DNA of 64,000 nt. It comes from Ascaris suum. Taxonomy: Eukaryota > Nematoda > Chromadorea > Rhabditida > Ascarididae. The notes below the pieces were generated by a model. That model had not been told where the DNA came from and made no database searches. It saw only the letters and a list, made by a program, of their open reading frames with translations. Positions 28,801 through 41,560 of this stretch are shown in pieces; position 1 is the stretch's first letter; every line of letters begins with the position of its first letter. The translations under genes and the position numbers were made by a program. The stretch covers positions 5,712,184 to 5,776,183 of the forward strand of contig CM024168.1 in the NCBI GenBank assembly GCA_013433145.1, read 5' to 3'.

Positions 28801-31800
28801 GCACGACAACACGTCAATACAGTAGGATCTTTTCTTAAGACGTTTGATTTAATTCGAATTTCCCGATTCGCAACCCTTCCCCTCCTTCTCCCACTCGACG
28901 GTCACTCCTGGTTTATGGGCTTGCTCTGACGAGCAGATAGTGCGAGATATTTGTGCAATCCTTTATTCCACATCGCATTTACCATGTTTGGCTCAGATTG
29001 AAAATTGAAAAAATGATTACATAAAAAGATGTTTGAGTTTTTTTTTTTGATAGAACACCTCAGCTTAATCTGAGCAAAGCTTGGTACATGGTTATACAAA
29101 ATATTTTCTTGTTTTACATACCTGTGTGGTAAGTAAACTGTGCTCACAGATGCACTTAGTACGATTTAGAGCAGTTTCATGTGGACAGTTTCCAACTGAG
29201 GAGTAAAGACAGCTGCTCCACTTTTCATTCCATTTGAAGAGGAGTCGAACGTGGAAATGGTTGGAGGTGGCTTTCTTCCTCGCAAACATTAACGACGTAT
29301 TTGACAACACTCTGAATAGTAACAACCTCTTTGCTCTTTCCCATGAAAAACATCATTTGATTCATAACAACTTTCGGTATGAATATTTTCTCGGATTAAG
29401 AGGCCAGGTTCTTTCTATTACAGACGCTGTTCGTGACCTTATATGAAGTTTAATAGACATTGCAGTGTACCACTTTCGCCAAAAAGCCGTCGAAAATTGT
29501 AAACTGTACTCCCCACGCTTTGCCCACACAGATGCACTGAGCATTATCGAAAAGCCTTCACAGCTCAGTGCCGGCTCAATTTGGAATTCTGTACTCCTTA
29601 TTATTATGGACTCGTCACTGGGTTTCTGATACCATATAGCTATAGAACGCCCAATAACACTTCACCAATGTTGCTTTTTTAAAGTTAACTTAGTCCATAC
29701 TAGCCAAATTATACAGCCAGATACAAAATCTTTAATCCGGAACCACAGAGCTGCTGCAGGATTCTTTATTGTAGAATTGCGCGCGGCTTTGCCGACGTAC
29801 CGCTCTCAAAAACACTTCACTTCGTTCGTACTCTATAGTCGATGCAGGTATCGCTTTCAGCTTGCTAAAATCACATGCTTCTTGCGTCTTTCTAGTTTGC
29901 AACGTCGAAATTAATAAATAACATAAGTGGTAGGAAGGGGTTAAAGGTCACACTGATGCCATAAATATTACACTGAAATTTCAACTAGCCACCTCCTTTT
30001 CGATGCATTCTGAAAACACAGAAGCGAAATTAAATCTCCCATACAAATATGAACATAACACACTTACGTATTCATTTTCGACGATGAAGCCCCTTCGACG
30101 CCAGCATTAGTCTTGGCCGTCGTCTCCATCGCATGCGCGACTTCTGCACGACTGTTGGGACCGTCATCGAATTTACTTTCGGCATTCTTTAACTAAATTA
30201 CTCGAAAGTTTACACCCGTCACTATTATACCTTCCTCTTCTATCAGAACTCAGAAAAAAATTTTTGACGATGCCGAAGATGAAGATCAAGCTATGCAGCA
30301 CTCATCTATATTTCTTGTATACGCGTATTCGATTATAAGTTTGCAAAACAACATCCAAATCGTCACAACTTGGCTCGATGCGGAGATGATTCTGAGAGTG
30401 AGGAACCGACCTTTAAGAGACAAGAACCCATGAGATTCCTACATGGCCTCGATGGAGGGATCGCACAACACGCATCACTCCGTATAAAATAAAAGACATT
30501 CAGTTCTGGAAATTCATAAAAGTCCGTATCCGCCACTTAAACGCTTTTTTATTTCAACTTTACATAAATATTTTCGTTACTTCATTAGTTCGCCGTTAGT
30601 GTTACATCACCTTTTACTCCGAGGGACCATTCTTCGAGCTACTTTCACACAACACTCCAGTGGGAAATCCCCCCCCCCCCTTGCTAACGCCTGATGACTC
30701 TCTCCCCTCACCTACTTCTCACATTTTCTCAACGGCATCCTTATGAAAATGCTGAAGAAGTCGAAAAACACGACTATGCATTGGTCTGACTGAAAACTTA
30801 TTCAGCCCTTAATGGTCTACTTAGTGGGTTGCCAACCCTTCTAACGCTTTTGTCAAAATATTTCCTCAACATTCTGCACACTCCTCCTTTCAAAGCTTTT
30901 GTGTGGTGACACTTAAATCGTTCACATCAATCCCACTCTTCGCCAAACTCCTGCAAGGTAGTCACTCACTTTTAAACATAAGGGTTTCATAGGAACGTTT
31001 TTGACTTTTACTTCAAAATACCTTTCAATTTTTGAAGGACCGTTTTCCTTAAATTGTGTAGCTAAACTTCCACAATACATCACTCCATTTGACCTAACCT
31101 CTATCAAGCAAACACTTCTCATTCCGCCCGACCTAGTTCCCTCGGCCTCCTCTTCCATCCTCCAGTCCATCTGAAAAAAATTCCGGACCGGAAAAAAGCC
31201 GCTCACTTTGGATATGCAATCGCAGATAGCTCATGAGCAGCGAGTATCTTGCTTACCTGTTTACTTCTCTCAGGCGCGTGTCGTTCTGCCCGCTCTTGCG
31301 CGTTGCATTCAATGTGAGCGAGCGCATTTTTCGAATGGTGCGCATCCGTTGAAACTTCTTTCGCGACATTGTTAAGCGGATTACTTCTCTCAACAACCAA
31401 ACCAATTTCTATCTCCGCTGAATCAGAAGCTCCTTCCGCATCAACTCGACTACACTCGGCTGCACTAGTCTGTGCTTCATTACCTTCACGTTGCAGCAAT
31501 GTTCTCAGCGGGGTCAGTACGACCGACTCTTCTTCATAGCAAGACCACTCGGGCGGTGTAGAACCCTCAGACTTCACTGAACATGACGATGCGCTGTCTT
31601 CACCGACGCGTTCATCTCGTCGTAAGTACGGATATCGTGCCAATGGAGCGTTTGTTGAAGCGCAGTCGGAATCCCTTTCTTCACTAACTACCTGCAAATT
31701 TGAATGAAGCTAACTGACCCATTATGCGTCTTTCTGAAATTTATGCACCACTGTATTCAGAAGAACTCTCTTTGCGGGGTTGTAAATGGTACATTCATCC

Positions 31801-34351
31801 CCTCTTCCTCGATAAACGAGTCTCTTTTAGGCAGGAGTTAGAGCTGTAATGACAGTCTATTTGCACGCAATTTAACAAAGATACCCTGTCGGCTAATGAA
31901 TCCTCTCGCTGCCTCATTTTCTCATACGCAGACATACTTTAGTCCAGTTGGCGACAGCAAAATGCAACGCGCATCTCCATTTCAGAAAAAACATGTAAGC
32001 AGTAGGAAGTACCTTTAAAAACGAGGGAAAAGAGGAAACAGAAGAGAACAGGCTGGGGAGGGGATAAGAGAAGAAAAAGGGCACTTCCAGTAAGCAGAAT
32101 AAACTCCTTGAGTATCGTCTTTTAACGTGCAGGATGCTCTGCGTGCTCATTTCTATACGGGTAAACCTGTGTGCGTTAAAAAACAATTCGACAGAGGCCT
32201 GGGGGGTCAGAGAGAGGAAAGGGACATGTTTATTGGTTGCAGGCTCGTCTGACTATATACAGATTCTATTGCTTGAAAATTTCACCCTTCGCCACCGCAA
32301 AAACCAATCAAAATCACGTCCTAACTCTTGACCTCGCCGCCTTACGACTTTTCAAATCCTCCTCCTCTTGAAGTTCGTGGGTTCGAGTCCCATCGAAGGC
32401 AACAACTTTTGCAGAATAATTTGTTTCATAGAGCAAACTAAATTCGCCGTATCAGAACCCGCCTTCTCGTGTGGACTCCGTTGTTCTCAATCGAATCATG
32501 CAATGCTCATGGATTTTCCTCCCACCATCTCTAAATTTGAAAAGATGCCAACAATTTTCGGCACCTCACAATTCTTGCTACACTGCAGAAAGAGCCACTA
32601 AAAGCACGACGACACGATTAACAAGAAAGCAAGTGAGCACAGAGTTTAAGTCAACAGCTCGTCTTTGAACAGGACCCATTCGATTGCTGAACGACTTCGG
32701 CCTGCTTATTTATGGCCACTTCTGGCCTTATAATTCTTGCAACAGGTGATGAATGGGGAATATGAAGTCGGACAACGACACCGGTTGCTCAACGCTTCTC
32801 AAACTTCAAAGATGTTGTTCATGTCGCTCATGATTTGAAACTGGCAGACAGACATAAGACAAGCATACACATAGATATGATGTCCTCACAGGGTTTTTGA
32901 GAAAAAAGTGCACGTATGCACTGAAAATGGATACATTACGCGCTTGTCGATAACCACGCAAGTTGCAGGAGGCGATTTTTGATCGTTTGCCACATCTTTT
33001 CGACGTTTTCGGTGTGGTGATGTTCGGAGAGATTAACTCCGAATCACTGCAGTCACCCAAAAGAGAGTGCAATCGACGCTGAAATGATTGCAGATTTGCA
33101 CGTTGTCGAATAGCAAAAAACTTTGCAGAAAAATGATTTTTCTTCGCTTGCAAGCAATAGGGAAGCACTGATTACCTCTTTTGAAGTCTGTTCACATTTT
33201 TTGCGTGGAAGGTCTTTTAGATAATCTTTGAACTAAGCACAAACACCAATGTCTTCATGGCTTATCTCCCTTCACTTTCCGCTCGGAGAGAAAAACGTGT
33301 GAGGATGCTCTCTGAAACCTTTGCTCTGCCACAAAAATAAAGTTGCAAAGGGAGTGAGGGAAAGACAGTGAATACCAAAAATGTTTCTCTTCAAACGCCG
33401 TTTCCCTCCATCCCCTCCCTATATCCTTTTCGATAATCATTAGCGAAGACGCAGAGCAAAGAACGAAGAAGACGGAAGAGGAAGAAAAAGATGCCTGGTC
33501 GAGCTGCTATAATCCACATCCAAATGCAAAAAATGTTGTTATTCTCGTTGAACAGTACAACGATTGGCTTCTAAGCCTCCTAGTCATGTGTTACGCTCAA
33601 GCATCCACACCACCCACTCCCCCATCCAAGTTCACATGCTTGGCAAAGATCTTTACACTAAATTGAACAACCTTAATATGACGGCTTATAGGCGAAGAAG
33701 AAGCTGCCGACGAAGTGCATAATTCTTGTGCATTCGAAAATATTTGCGACCCTCCTGTAAACAAATCATTAGTGTTTTTTAAATGTTAAGCAAAAAATGC
33801 TTTTAGTCAATAAACTTCATTGCCTTCAGCAGTTTACTGCAGGCTCCTCACAGTTTAGAAGATGTTGTGGTGGTTTTTTGTTAAACTGAGAACAGTCTGC
33901 TTTGGCAGCAAAAAATAAATCTGGTGCACTCATGCACCTACAATCACTTAGTGTTTCAAATGACGGATCCCCAATATCAATTCATTTGATTCGCCACTAC
34001 ATACTGTCGTTGTCAAATCAGCTGCTAGGATACTGCTGGCTCGATATTACAACATAAAGCACCGTTAGGTAGATTTGCGAAGGCAAACGACGCCTTCTCT
34101 ATCATTTTTGCTGCCTCATTTTCCACAACTTATCATACACAAGACCCAGTGCTTTTACTAAAACGGTGCCGAAATATCTAACTCTTTTCCCTTCTAAATT
34201 CACCTATCACTCCGAACTTTCGTTTCCCTTCAATTACTTCGAAAATTATGGAATGAAATACTATGAGAAATGAATTCGAAACGCAACCGATGAAAATATA
34301 CAACTAACCAGCTTGCTGAGTGTGGTCAGGATGTTCGCCCGAGGCGCTCAT
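19802..34351 (-). CDS. CSRNP: CSRNP/AXUD1-family cysteine/serine-rich nuclear protein (16 coding exons)
   Basis: Family knowledge: CSRNP (AXUD1) proteins are nuclear sequence-specific transcription regulators. Exons on the minus strand: 34351-34309, 33754-33672, 33078-32935, 31691-31257, 30192-30068, 27123-27002, 26553-26439, 25497-25391, 24448-24375, 24052-23920, 23457-23420, 22976-22848, 22323-22204, 21142-20993, 20511-20413, 19876-19802. All phases agree, giving 663 residues. The N-terminal half (~1-335) is Ser/Glu-rich and unrecognised. A basic NLS-like KKRRRQKK lies at ~335-342. The CSRNP domain follows: [16 protein letters not shown] (from ~369), [15 protein letters not shown], an acidic run ([15 protein letters not shown]), [12 protein letters not shown]. 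The Cys cluster comes next (Cys532, 534, 536, 541, 546, 548, 555, 564, 566, 571), then [23 protein letters not shown]. The tail has a PPPPP segment. Least certain are the start codon and the last exon, whose acceptor (CTAGAG) is weak. Confidence 0.9.
21429..21552 (+). repeat. G-rich GGGGA-type low-complexity tract
   Basis: About 120 bp of runs of 3-10 G separated by single or paired A, lying in CSRNP intron 13. The G-rich strand is the template strand of CSRNP, so the RNA would carry a C/T-rich tract. The tract could form G-quadruplexes on the plus strand. Confidence 0.9.
29378..29548 (-). repeat. Dispersed repeat, copy 1 (inside CSRNP intron 5)
   Basis: The reverse complement of this segment aligns by eye, with small indels, to 58045-58245 on the plus strand. 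Shared blocks include a core encoding RGxYxLQFSTxF in the same frame, AAGGTCACGAA, AAAGAACCT and CCGAAAGTTG. It is an old interspersed repeat of unknown class, at least about 170 bp long. No flanking target-site duplication was identified. Confidence 0.6.
32325..32402 (+). pseudogene. Degenerate tRNA-like sequence (perfect B box)
   Basis: A T-arm-like element with stem GTGGG/CCCAT around the loop TTCGAGT (B box GGTTCGAGTCC, 32380-32390) is followed by CGAAGGCA, resembling a tRNA 3' acceptor strand and discriminator base. The upstream part lacks a proper D-arm and the 5' acceptor strand pairs only partly (GCCTTAC), so this is not an intact tRNA gene. It lies in CSRNP intron 3 (between exons at 32935 and 31691). 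It could be a tRNA pseudogene or the head of a SINE. Confidence 0.4.
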
Positions 34352-35289
34352 ACCACTGTCGTATTCTTTTCACGCTATAACCTACAACACACCCAAATAT
34401 AAAACGGAATATTTAGTTCAACTAAGGCATAATTAGAGTTTATATAAAAAGCAGCTATTAGTCTGTCTGATCCTGAGATGAGTCCGTTAACGTGTAATTT
34501 GAGGGTGAGGTTGCTTATTTTGCAGAGGGCAAATAGTCTTCAGATAATGAAGCCAACTCGAGACCAACATATTGCAAACACTGCTTCGCACCACTGCATC
34601 GCAATGTTGTATGCGAAGTGATCGCTATTCCTTGAAAACCAAATCAACCTTCGACAGCCACTGCATCTTCAAAATGTGATTTGAAAATGGCTCCCTTCAA
34701 TGATCAGTTCCCTTCAACGAGAATGAAATCGGTATTTGTTGAATATCTAGGGGCATATGGCACAAAATAAGGAGGTCGACAGGATCAAATCGAAAGGTGA
34801 ATGGTGTGACGTTTTACTGCGCCAAAGAATAAAAGCGTGCCATTGTCTTACCAAAAATGGGCAAACGATGTTGCACTGAGAGGAGGATGGAGAAATGGAA
34901 GGAGGAAGGAGAGGAGGAAGGGAGGCTGGACCGCTATGATTGGTTTTGGCAATTGCGGAAAAAACGCGACTGGACCGACTGGAAGTGATCGAACGACTGG
35001 AAGGAACTACGCATGTGATCTTCTGTCTACTTCCTTAACTTTTTTGCCGCTCGTCCCAGCCACGTTCTGTCATGTCCTGCCGAAGACAGCGTTTCCTCTA
35101 GCGTCGCCTAGCCACTTTACCGATGACCAGGTGGGTCGCGGCCAAAGGTTCTCGGCCTTCAAGACGTTTCCCTTTCTCTTGGCGTGCTTTAAGATACGAT
35201 AGTTGGTGGAAGAGGTGACCACCAAATTGTAGATCAACCGCTTTCGGGCAGAATAGAGAAGCGACGAGCACGACACAGAGCAAGCTCTC

Positions 35290-35540
35290 AACGAATGCCT
35301 TGGGGCAAGGCGTGGTACGTATACAGGGAAAGCGTGTTTGCTTACAGGGGTCAGTGTGTTTCTAGCTTTTCGCGTGAGGTGTCGTCCTTGCGAGGGTCGG
35401 TTCAGCCGTGGCGGCGCGCAGTCCGGCCGTGAAGTGTCTCGGGCGTGAGGAGTTCCTGGTGCTCGTTGGCGCGGATGCGGCCCAATTCATACCAACGTGC
35501 TGTCACAGCAACGTCGCTCCCTGCTGTCGTGTTATCCTCT
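35290..35540. promoter_or_regulatory. CpG- and GC-rich segment, candidate promoter or first exon
   Basis: This stretch is clearly richer in G+C and in CpG (GCGCG, CGGCGCGCAG, GCGCGGATGCGG) than its surroundings. It lies about 1 kb upstream of the first CSRNP coding exon, near the point where strand bias flips, so it could hold the CSRNP start site, a plus-strand start site, or both. No clear TATA box was seen. The assignment as a promoter is inference from composition and position. Confidence 0.3.
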
Positions 35541-36279
35541 TCTCCTTACTACTGTTGATTTCACAGAGGCTTAATTTTTAAAAAACATTAACCTCTCGTC
35601 TTGTTGCCAGATTACAAGGCATCTGGTCGAGCCTCGGAAGACAACGAATTTGCGAAGCCATCGGGAACAAATCAAGGGTGGAGAAGCAAAACAGAGTCCA
35701 ATTCGCTTACATTGGCGTTTCGCAGTTTAGCAAAGTCTACAAAGCACGGTGTATATTTTCGAACTCAGCACATAACCACCGATGGGCTAATTCGCAATAC
35801 ATCCAGTAAAATGTAAGGCTATCACGCTTCACTTCTGCTTGCTTAGTGATCGAACCGCTCGATATTGGATACTCAAAAGTGACGTCACTAGATCAGCGTA
35901 GACTTGAACCTAAGCTTAAATGAATGCTCATGGAGAAAGACGGAGAATAATGAAGCGGTCTTACATTACCCTCATATGTTAAGGACTGTTGGTCGCATAT
36001 ATCTGGCAAGGTCTTAGTTGTTGCAGAGATGCAAGGCATCAACGTCGGAAATAAAATCCTCACCGTGACCTTCACTGCCACAAGCTTTTGCATAATTAAG
36101 GAGGTTGCTACTGCAAAGGAAATAAGACAACGATAGTTGAGCCGGTTCGGTCGCATATAAGAACATTCCATAAAAGGGAACTGTTTTACTATTCGACCTA
36201 GGTAAAATGAAACCATGAGAAATTCCACACACTTCCAACTGCCTAAAGATTCGTTCGAAGTTGCTGTATCAGTTTTAGA

Positions 36280-36345
36280 GCTGGTGTAGGTCAGTCGCCT
36301 TATGGTACAAGGCTAATAAAAAACCTCGTAACTCGAGTTTCAGTA
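36280..36345 (+). pseudogene. Degenerate tRNA-Ile-like / SINE-like sequence
   Basis: An A-box-like TAGGTCAGTCGC (36287-36298), an anticodon-loop-like CTAATAA (as in tRNA-Ile AAU) and a decayed B box (AACTCGAGTTT, 36330-36340) occur in tRNA-like order and spacing. It resembles the minus-strand element near 63.8 kb (shared GGTCAGTC and GGCTAAT). It cannot fold as a full tRNA. Confidence 0.35.
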
Positions 36346-38179
36346 ACTTCTGACTTGAACGCACCGTAGAGATGAACCGAATCACAAACACAGGAACCCT
36401 TTGATACCTTTGTACATGCAATTCAAACAAGAGACATGATCACATGCTAACCTCGTCACAGAAATGTAGGGGAATATAAGCAATGAAAGCAATTGTTATT
36501 GAGCTGCTCCACACATAAAATGTGCCAATTTTTAATACGGTATAGAGAGGATCGTTGTGAGATCTTGCTTTAAAAATCCTAACAGCTTTATTTTCAAAAC
36601 AGTGCACTTGCTTCATTGGATTGGTGAGGGATTCGGAAGTTGGAGAGGGGAGGAGGTGTAGATTGGGATGGCGCACGAAGGGTTGCTGCTGAGATAAGGA
36701 GAAGAAGAGATGCAGCACGGCGTAGCAGTCTCATAAAAGTTATGCAAGGGAATTTTCAGCGATCCTCGATCCCAGCGGGGATCCTGCGGCTGCAAGAAAT
36801 AGTCGCAAAACCTTCTGAAGCAAGCATGACTTGCTTATCAAAGATGATTCTTACTATAACTGCTAGTGCTAACTAATGATACATCATCATCTTGTTTAGA
36901 GGCAGTTCATACTGCTCGCAACTCCTCAACTTCTCTAATACTCGAGACGAAGCTTTCGGAGAGGTCAGGGCTTATGAATGAGAAAATACGGTAACTTCAC
37001 TTTCAAATACTGATAATACTGAATCATATCATTGATTAAATCGTTATCAGTTAGCGTTTTAAGTCGAAACCCGCAATATTATTTTCAAAAATTTGCAGTA
37101 TTTTTTATAGTTTTTTGGTTTCTGAGTCGACGAACTTTTATAAGCGATGTTTGAACGCCGAAACACTTGAGAAGCTAAAAGTAACGATAATAGCGAATAT
37201 TCTATCCTTCGTTAATATTGCAATTCAAAGTTCAGACATTAATCTACCTCTGTACAACACATTTGCAATCGTTTCTCATTTTCATTTCATTTTTTCAAAT
37301 TATAGGATAGGGCGTTGAGATTTATGGAAGTGACTGTTGGGTTCATCGGATTCTTTCTGTTGTCATATTTGCCGAAGTTTCACCGCCTTGTTGACGGCAG
37401 TTTCGCAGACTTCCAAATTATTGCATTGAAAGACTAACAATTGTTTGCATGCAAATTTTGATCACTTATGATCGTTCTTTGTGCTTAGTAAAGAAAAAAA
37501 AGTTTTGTTTTGTTTTGTTAACAATAAAGATAAACTTATATGATTTAAATTTGAAATTGCAATTGGTGAAAGTAAACACTTCATTTGCATTCATATTGCG
37601 CTCTCATGTATTGCGCAAGAGTTTACTGCAAGGCTCATTGCAAAGGCATCTGTTGCAACTGTAGGAGCTATTTATTGCATAAAAATGTTTGCAACACTCA
37701 TTGCAGAGTAATCACATTTTATTCATGTGAATAAAAGATGAGTGTATTTTATATGTTTTAATCGATAATAAAAGCGAGGATATATGTTTATGATAAGATT
37801 TCTCCTTGATAAACATTCATGATAAGCGCTGTTAAGTTTGTTTGTGAATGCAAGCATGTTGCCTTCCTTGAAGCACTTTGCCAGCCGACTGTCAACTTTC
37901 AATGCTCAATTACAGCAAACGTCATACATTTGCATGTACCTTTATCATTCATTCCTGTTTGAGTCTTTTCTTGCCTCGATATAACTTCCGACTGTAGTGC
38001 TGTTCTTTGATCAAGAAACGCAATCGATGAGGGCATTTCGCTTGAGGTCCATGATGGCGCCATAATTTTGAATAAGCTGATGGAAACTGAGAGGGGCGTT
38101 GAGAGAGAGAGAGGGAGGATATAGTTTCTTCATGAAACGAATTTTTAAACAGAAAGTCACTGAATTTGAATTCGCATCA

Positions 38180-38345
<166 letters not shown>

Positions 38346-39837
38346 CATACAGTGCTCGAACATTTCCCGCACTGCATAAACAGTTATCGCAGGTATTCCT
38401 TGTTTTATATTTTTTTCATGTCTTTTATGTATATATTTTCTAATGGACGATTTGTTTTATTTTTTCCTTATCGTGTTTTCTTACCTTCATCGCTTCTCCA
38501 CAAGTAAAGAGCAATAATAGTGACTTTTCAACCATTTAAAGCAATAATGGATAGTAAGGAGCATACTATGCTGAATTAAATCCTTTCCTGCGATTATCTC
38601 TAAAAAATTACTCGAATGAGAGAGTTTGCCGAGACAGAGGAGGAGAACAACTTTAAAAGGACTTTAACTGTAAAAGACTGCCTTCCAAAATAGTTTGAAG
38701 ATATAATAGATGTAAGAATTGTAATGTAATGTTGGCATTGCTTAGAAGTAAACATTTGTGGGATTTTAATTTTTCAGTTTCAATATGGTTGAAAAAAGAC
38801 AGTCGAAGGAGCATTTTTGAGCGTCCACTTCTAGAATTAAAGCTTCAACCCCCATCTATGGAGCACCACTCATCAGCCCTAAACAACTATTAGCACTTTG
38901 TTGCATCAGTGTACGTTGATCGTATAACGCATCTGCAATAGTACGTTGCCATCAATGAAACAGCAATGAAAAAGTGAACTCATCAATATTGTCGACGTGT
39001 CTCTAAAAACACGGGTTTCCTCCGATGCAGTCTGGATGTGGTATGCCTCAGAAGGTAGTAGATGGTTCCCTTAGCCGATGAGGCTCATCTGTGCTGACTC
39101 ATCCGTTTTTGCTGTCTCATCCGCCTCTAACTTTCCTTCCCCATCGCCTTCATTCTCATTCCACTGCGAAAATGGTTGTATTTTGCAAAATGCGCCCAAA
39201 AGATGCTCGATCAGCTGCTTTTCATGTGAAAATAATTAAATTTGAAAAGACCATCAATAAACTCTATATGCTTTTCGATCTTCGAACGTTAATGCATTGT
39301 GGAAATTACATAACAAGATCAACAAATCTATTTGCTTCTGTTCGATACTCTTAAATTAGTGAAAAGCCGAGAGAGTGCAAATTCTTTGCAGAGGGGAAGG
39401 AAATGCTTTTTTTGCGATGTTTGCGTCAACATTTAAAATATTGACCTTTTTAAAGGGAAAATGAAGGCGCGTCTGCGTACTTATTGGCCCCAAATTAAAT
39501 AAATCTGATTTGGTTGACACTAATGAAAGAAATAATGCCATTTATGGGAATGCAACGTTCAGTGTAAGCGTTCGATTAAGCATACTGTTTAAGAGATTTT
39601 TTGTAATTTTTTTAAATGTAATTTTATGTAATTTACTGGTTATTGATTCAACTGGAATCAGCGGCTGCAATGATCATTTTTCGAAGCGGTCGGTCCACCA
39701 AAACTATAGATGAGTACATAATTTCATCCGATATTATTTACCAAATTTCAAATCAATAACCAGCGTAAAGTCCTGGGTGTGCGTGTTTCGCAATATTCAT
39801 TCTTTACTAACGTCTAATGTTAATTTCTGTGTGATTC

Positions 39838-39892
39838 GGGGGGAGGGGAGGGGGGAGAGGAGAGCGCGGGAGAGGGGAGGCAGCGGGGAGAA
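39838..39892 (+). repeat. G-rich GGGGA-type tract
   Basis: Runs of G with A and occasional C, similar in style to the tract at 21.4 kb but shorter. It is intergenic. Confidence 0.85.
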
Positions 39893-41010
39893 GTTCACTT
39901 CACTTATTGCACTTACATTTACAACACATTATTTAAATCGATGTTGTCACAAGTTCGTGTGAGGAGAAACACTTCGCACACGCCTTATTTTGTTTCGTAT
40001 GTTTTTTATTCCAGCAGTTAATTATCTTCTTTCTCTTTCAATGAGACTTTCCGATTGATGAAAACATTTCTGAAAGCAACGATATAGTCTGTCGGCACTT
40101 CCAAGCTGGAAAAATGTAAGCGACAAAAAAAGAAAAACGATTAATCGACACCGTTAAAATTCCTTCATTTTTTATTAATTTCTTCGCATTTTCCGAAAAC
40201 AATGAAACGATCGATATTATTTTGCATTCTCTTTTTCCGCCATTTGCAATTTCACCACCTCTATAAATATATTAAAGACTACTTCTAAAACGAGAAATTT
40301 AACACTGAAAAAAGTTATTCGGAGTTCTTGGCTCGTAGCTGCTTTTTATGCAAGCTTCCTTGAGGTTAGTTATGCAATTGAGTGTTCGCATGTGACTGAT
40401 GGCTATTTTTATCGCATTTTCCATATTCTTTTATAAGTCACGTTGTCCAATTGAGTGCTTCTTTTCACAGCAAAAAAAAAGGACGAGAAAAAACTTTTAC
40501 TGATAATATAAGTAAATTGTCAATAATGGAAGAACCTTTATTGAAATTTCATGAATGAATTGCAATTGCAATAAGTATTGCAAATATGCAAAAGCTGCAA
40601 TACGTGAAGCATATAACTGTACCACTAAGTATAGTATAAGCCCGAAGCACACGCATAAATAACATGCATAATCGACATGCAAAAAAACGATAGGAACAAG
40701 AAGATAGAGAAATTAGAATTGCTCCATTGTTGAATGCGATCGCTCCATCTATCTTCTATTAATTTTTGAATATCTTCTATGAATTATGTCCAAAAAGAAT
40801 TGTGCACTTAAAAAATAGAATTGAATATCTTCGAATAATTTTCTAGAATTGTTTGCAGTTACTGGCCGAAAGGAGAAATGAAATCCTTTGTTGTGATTAT
40901 CCAATGAGAAATTCGCCGACAATTCAGCGATATCGTCGAGCGTTATGAAAATACTTTCATTAAAAACACTGCTATTACCCATAGAAAATATCACTGCAAA
41001 ATTTGCGATT

Positions 41011-41044
41011 TTTGCAAAGTTTGAAAATTTGCAAAGTTTGAAAA
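41011..41044 (+). repeat. 17-bp perfect tandem duplication in a TTTGCAA-rich stretch
   Basis: Two exact copies of TTTGCAAAGTTTGAAAA lie end to end. The flanks (40.56-40.60 kb and 40.99-41.15 kb) are rich in TTGCAA/TTTGC motifs. Confidence 0.9.
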
Positions 41045-41487
41045 AATTAAAAAGTCATTTGCGATTTTCTCATTGCATATTAGAAATTTCTTTTTTTTTC
41101 TTCAAAATTTCACACATTTGCAATTCTAAAATTATGTGCCTTTGCAATTTTGCCTGAGAAATCAAAACATCAATGCAACTTGAAAAGTGATCGATCGCTA
41201 TATAAGTGAAAATCCTCCAAACTTAATAAAGAAGAAATCCGATATGAGTTGATAATAATTACCTGATAAGACTGACTGCCGTTATTGCATTTATTAACCG
41301 CCAATCAAAAGTGAAATATCATGAAATATCTCAGAGATGGTTACAGTTTAAAGCTGATTATATTTACTAGTGGTTTTTTATTTTTACCATGAATCTACAT
41401 AAAAGTATATCAGACAACCTTAAATCACATTCAAAATAGCACTAATGCAGTCAGACTTGACTAAAAAATGGAGATGAGCAATAAATC

Positions 41488-41560
41488 GCGTCGGCTGCTT
41501 GACTCTCTCGGTAAGAGCATCTGAAACGACGTCGACGGTGGCCGATTCGAATATCTCTTA
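41488..41560 (+). pseudogene. Degenerate tRNA-like sequence
   Basis: TGACTCTCTCGGTAAGAGC (from 41500) looks like a tRNA D-arm/A box, and GGCCGATTCGAAT (41540-41552) looks like a T-arm/B box, at tRNA-like spacing. The stems do not close properly, so it reads as a tRNA pseudogene or a SINE head. Confidence 0.35.

Noticed and set aside
11263..34351. Operon of CSRNP, PEX19 and MFAP1
   Set aside because: Spacings of 5.6 and 3.5 kb are far larger than the roughly 100 bp typical of nematode operons, although the shared strand skew leaves read-through open.
34837..35202. 121-codon plus-strand ORF in a purine-rich stretch
   Set aside because: The first part is Arg/Lys/Gly low complexity, the rest matches no family, and there is no supporting splice context.
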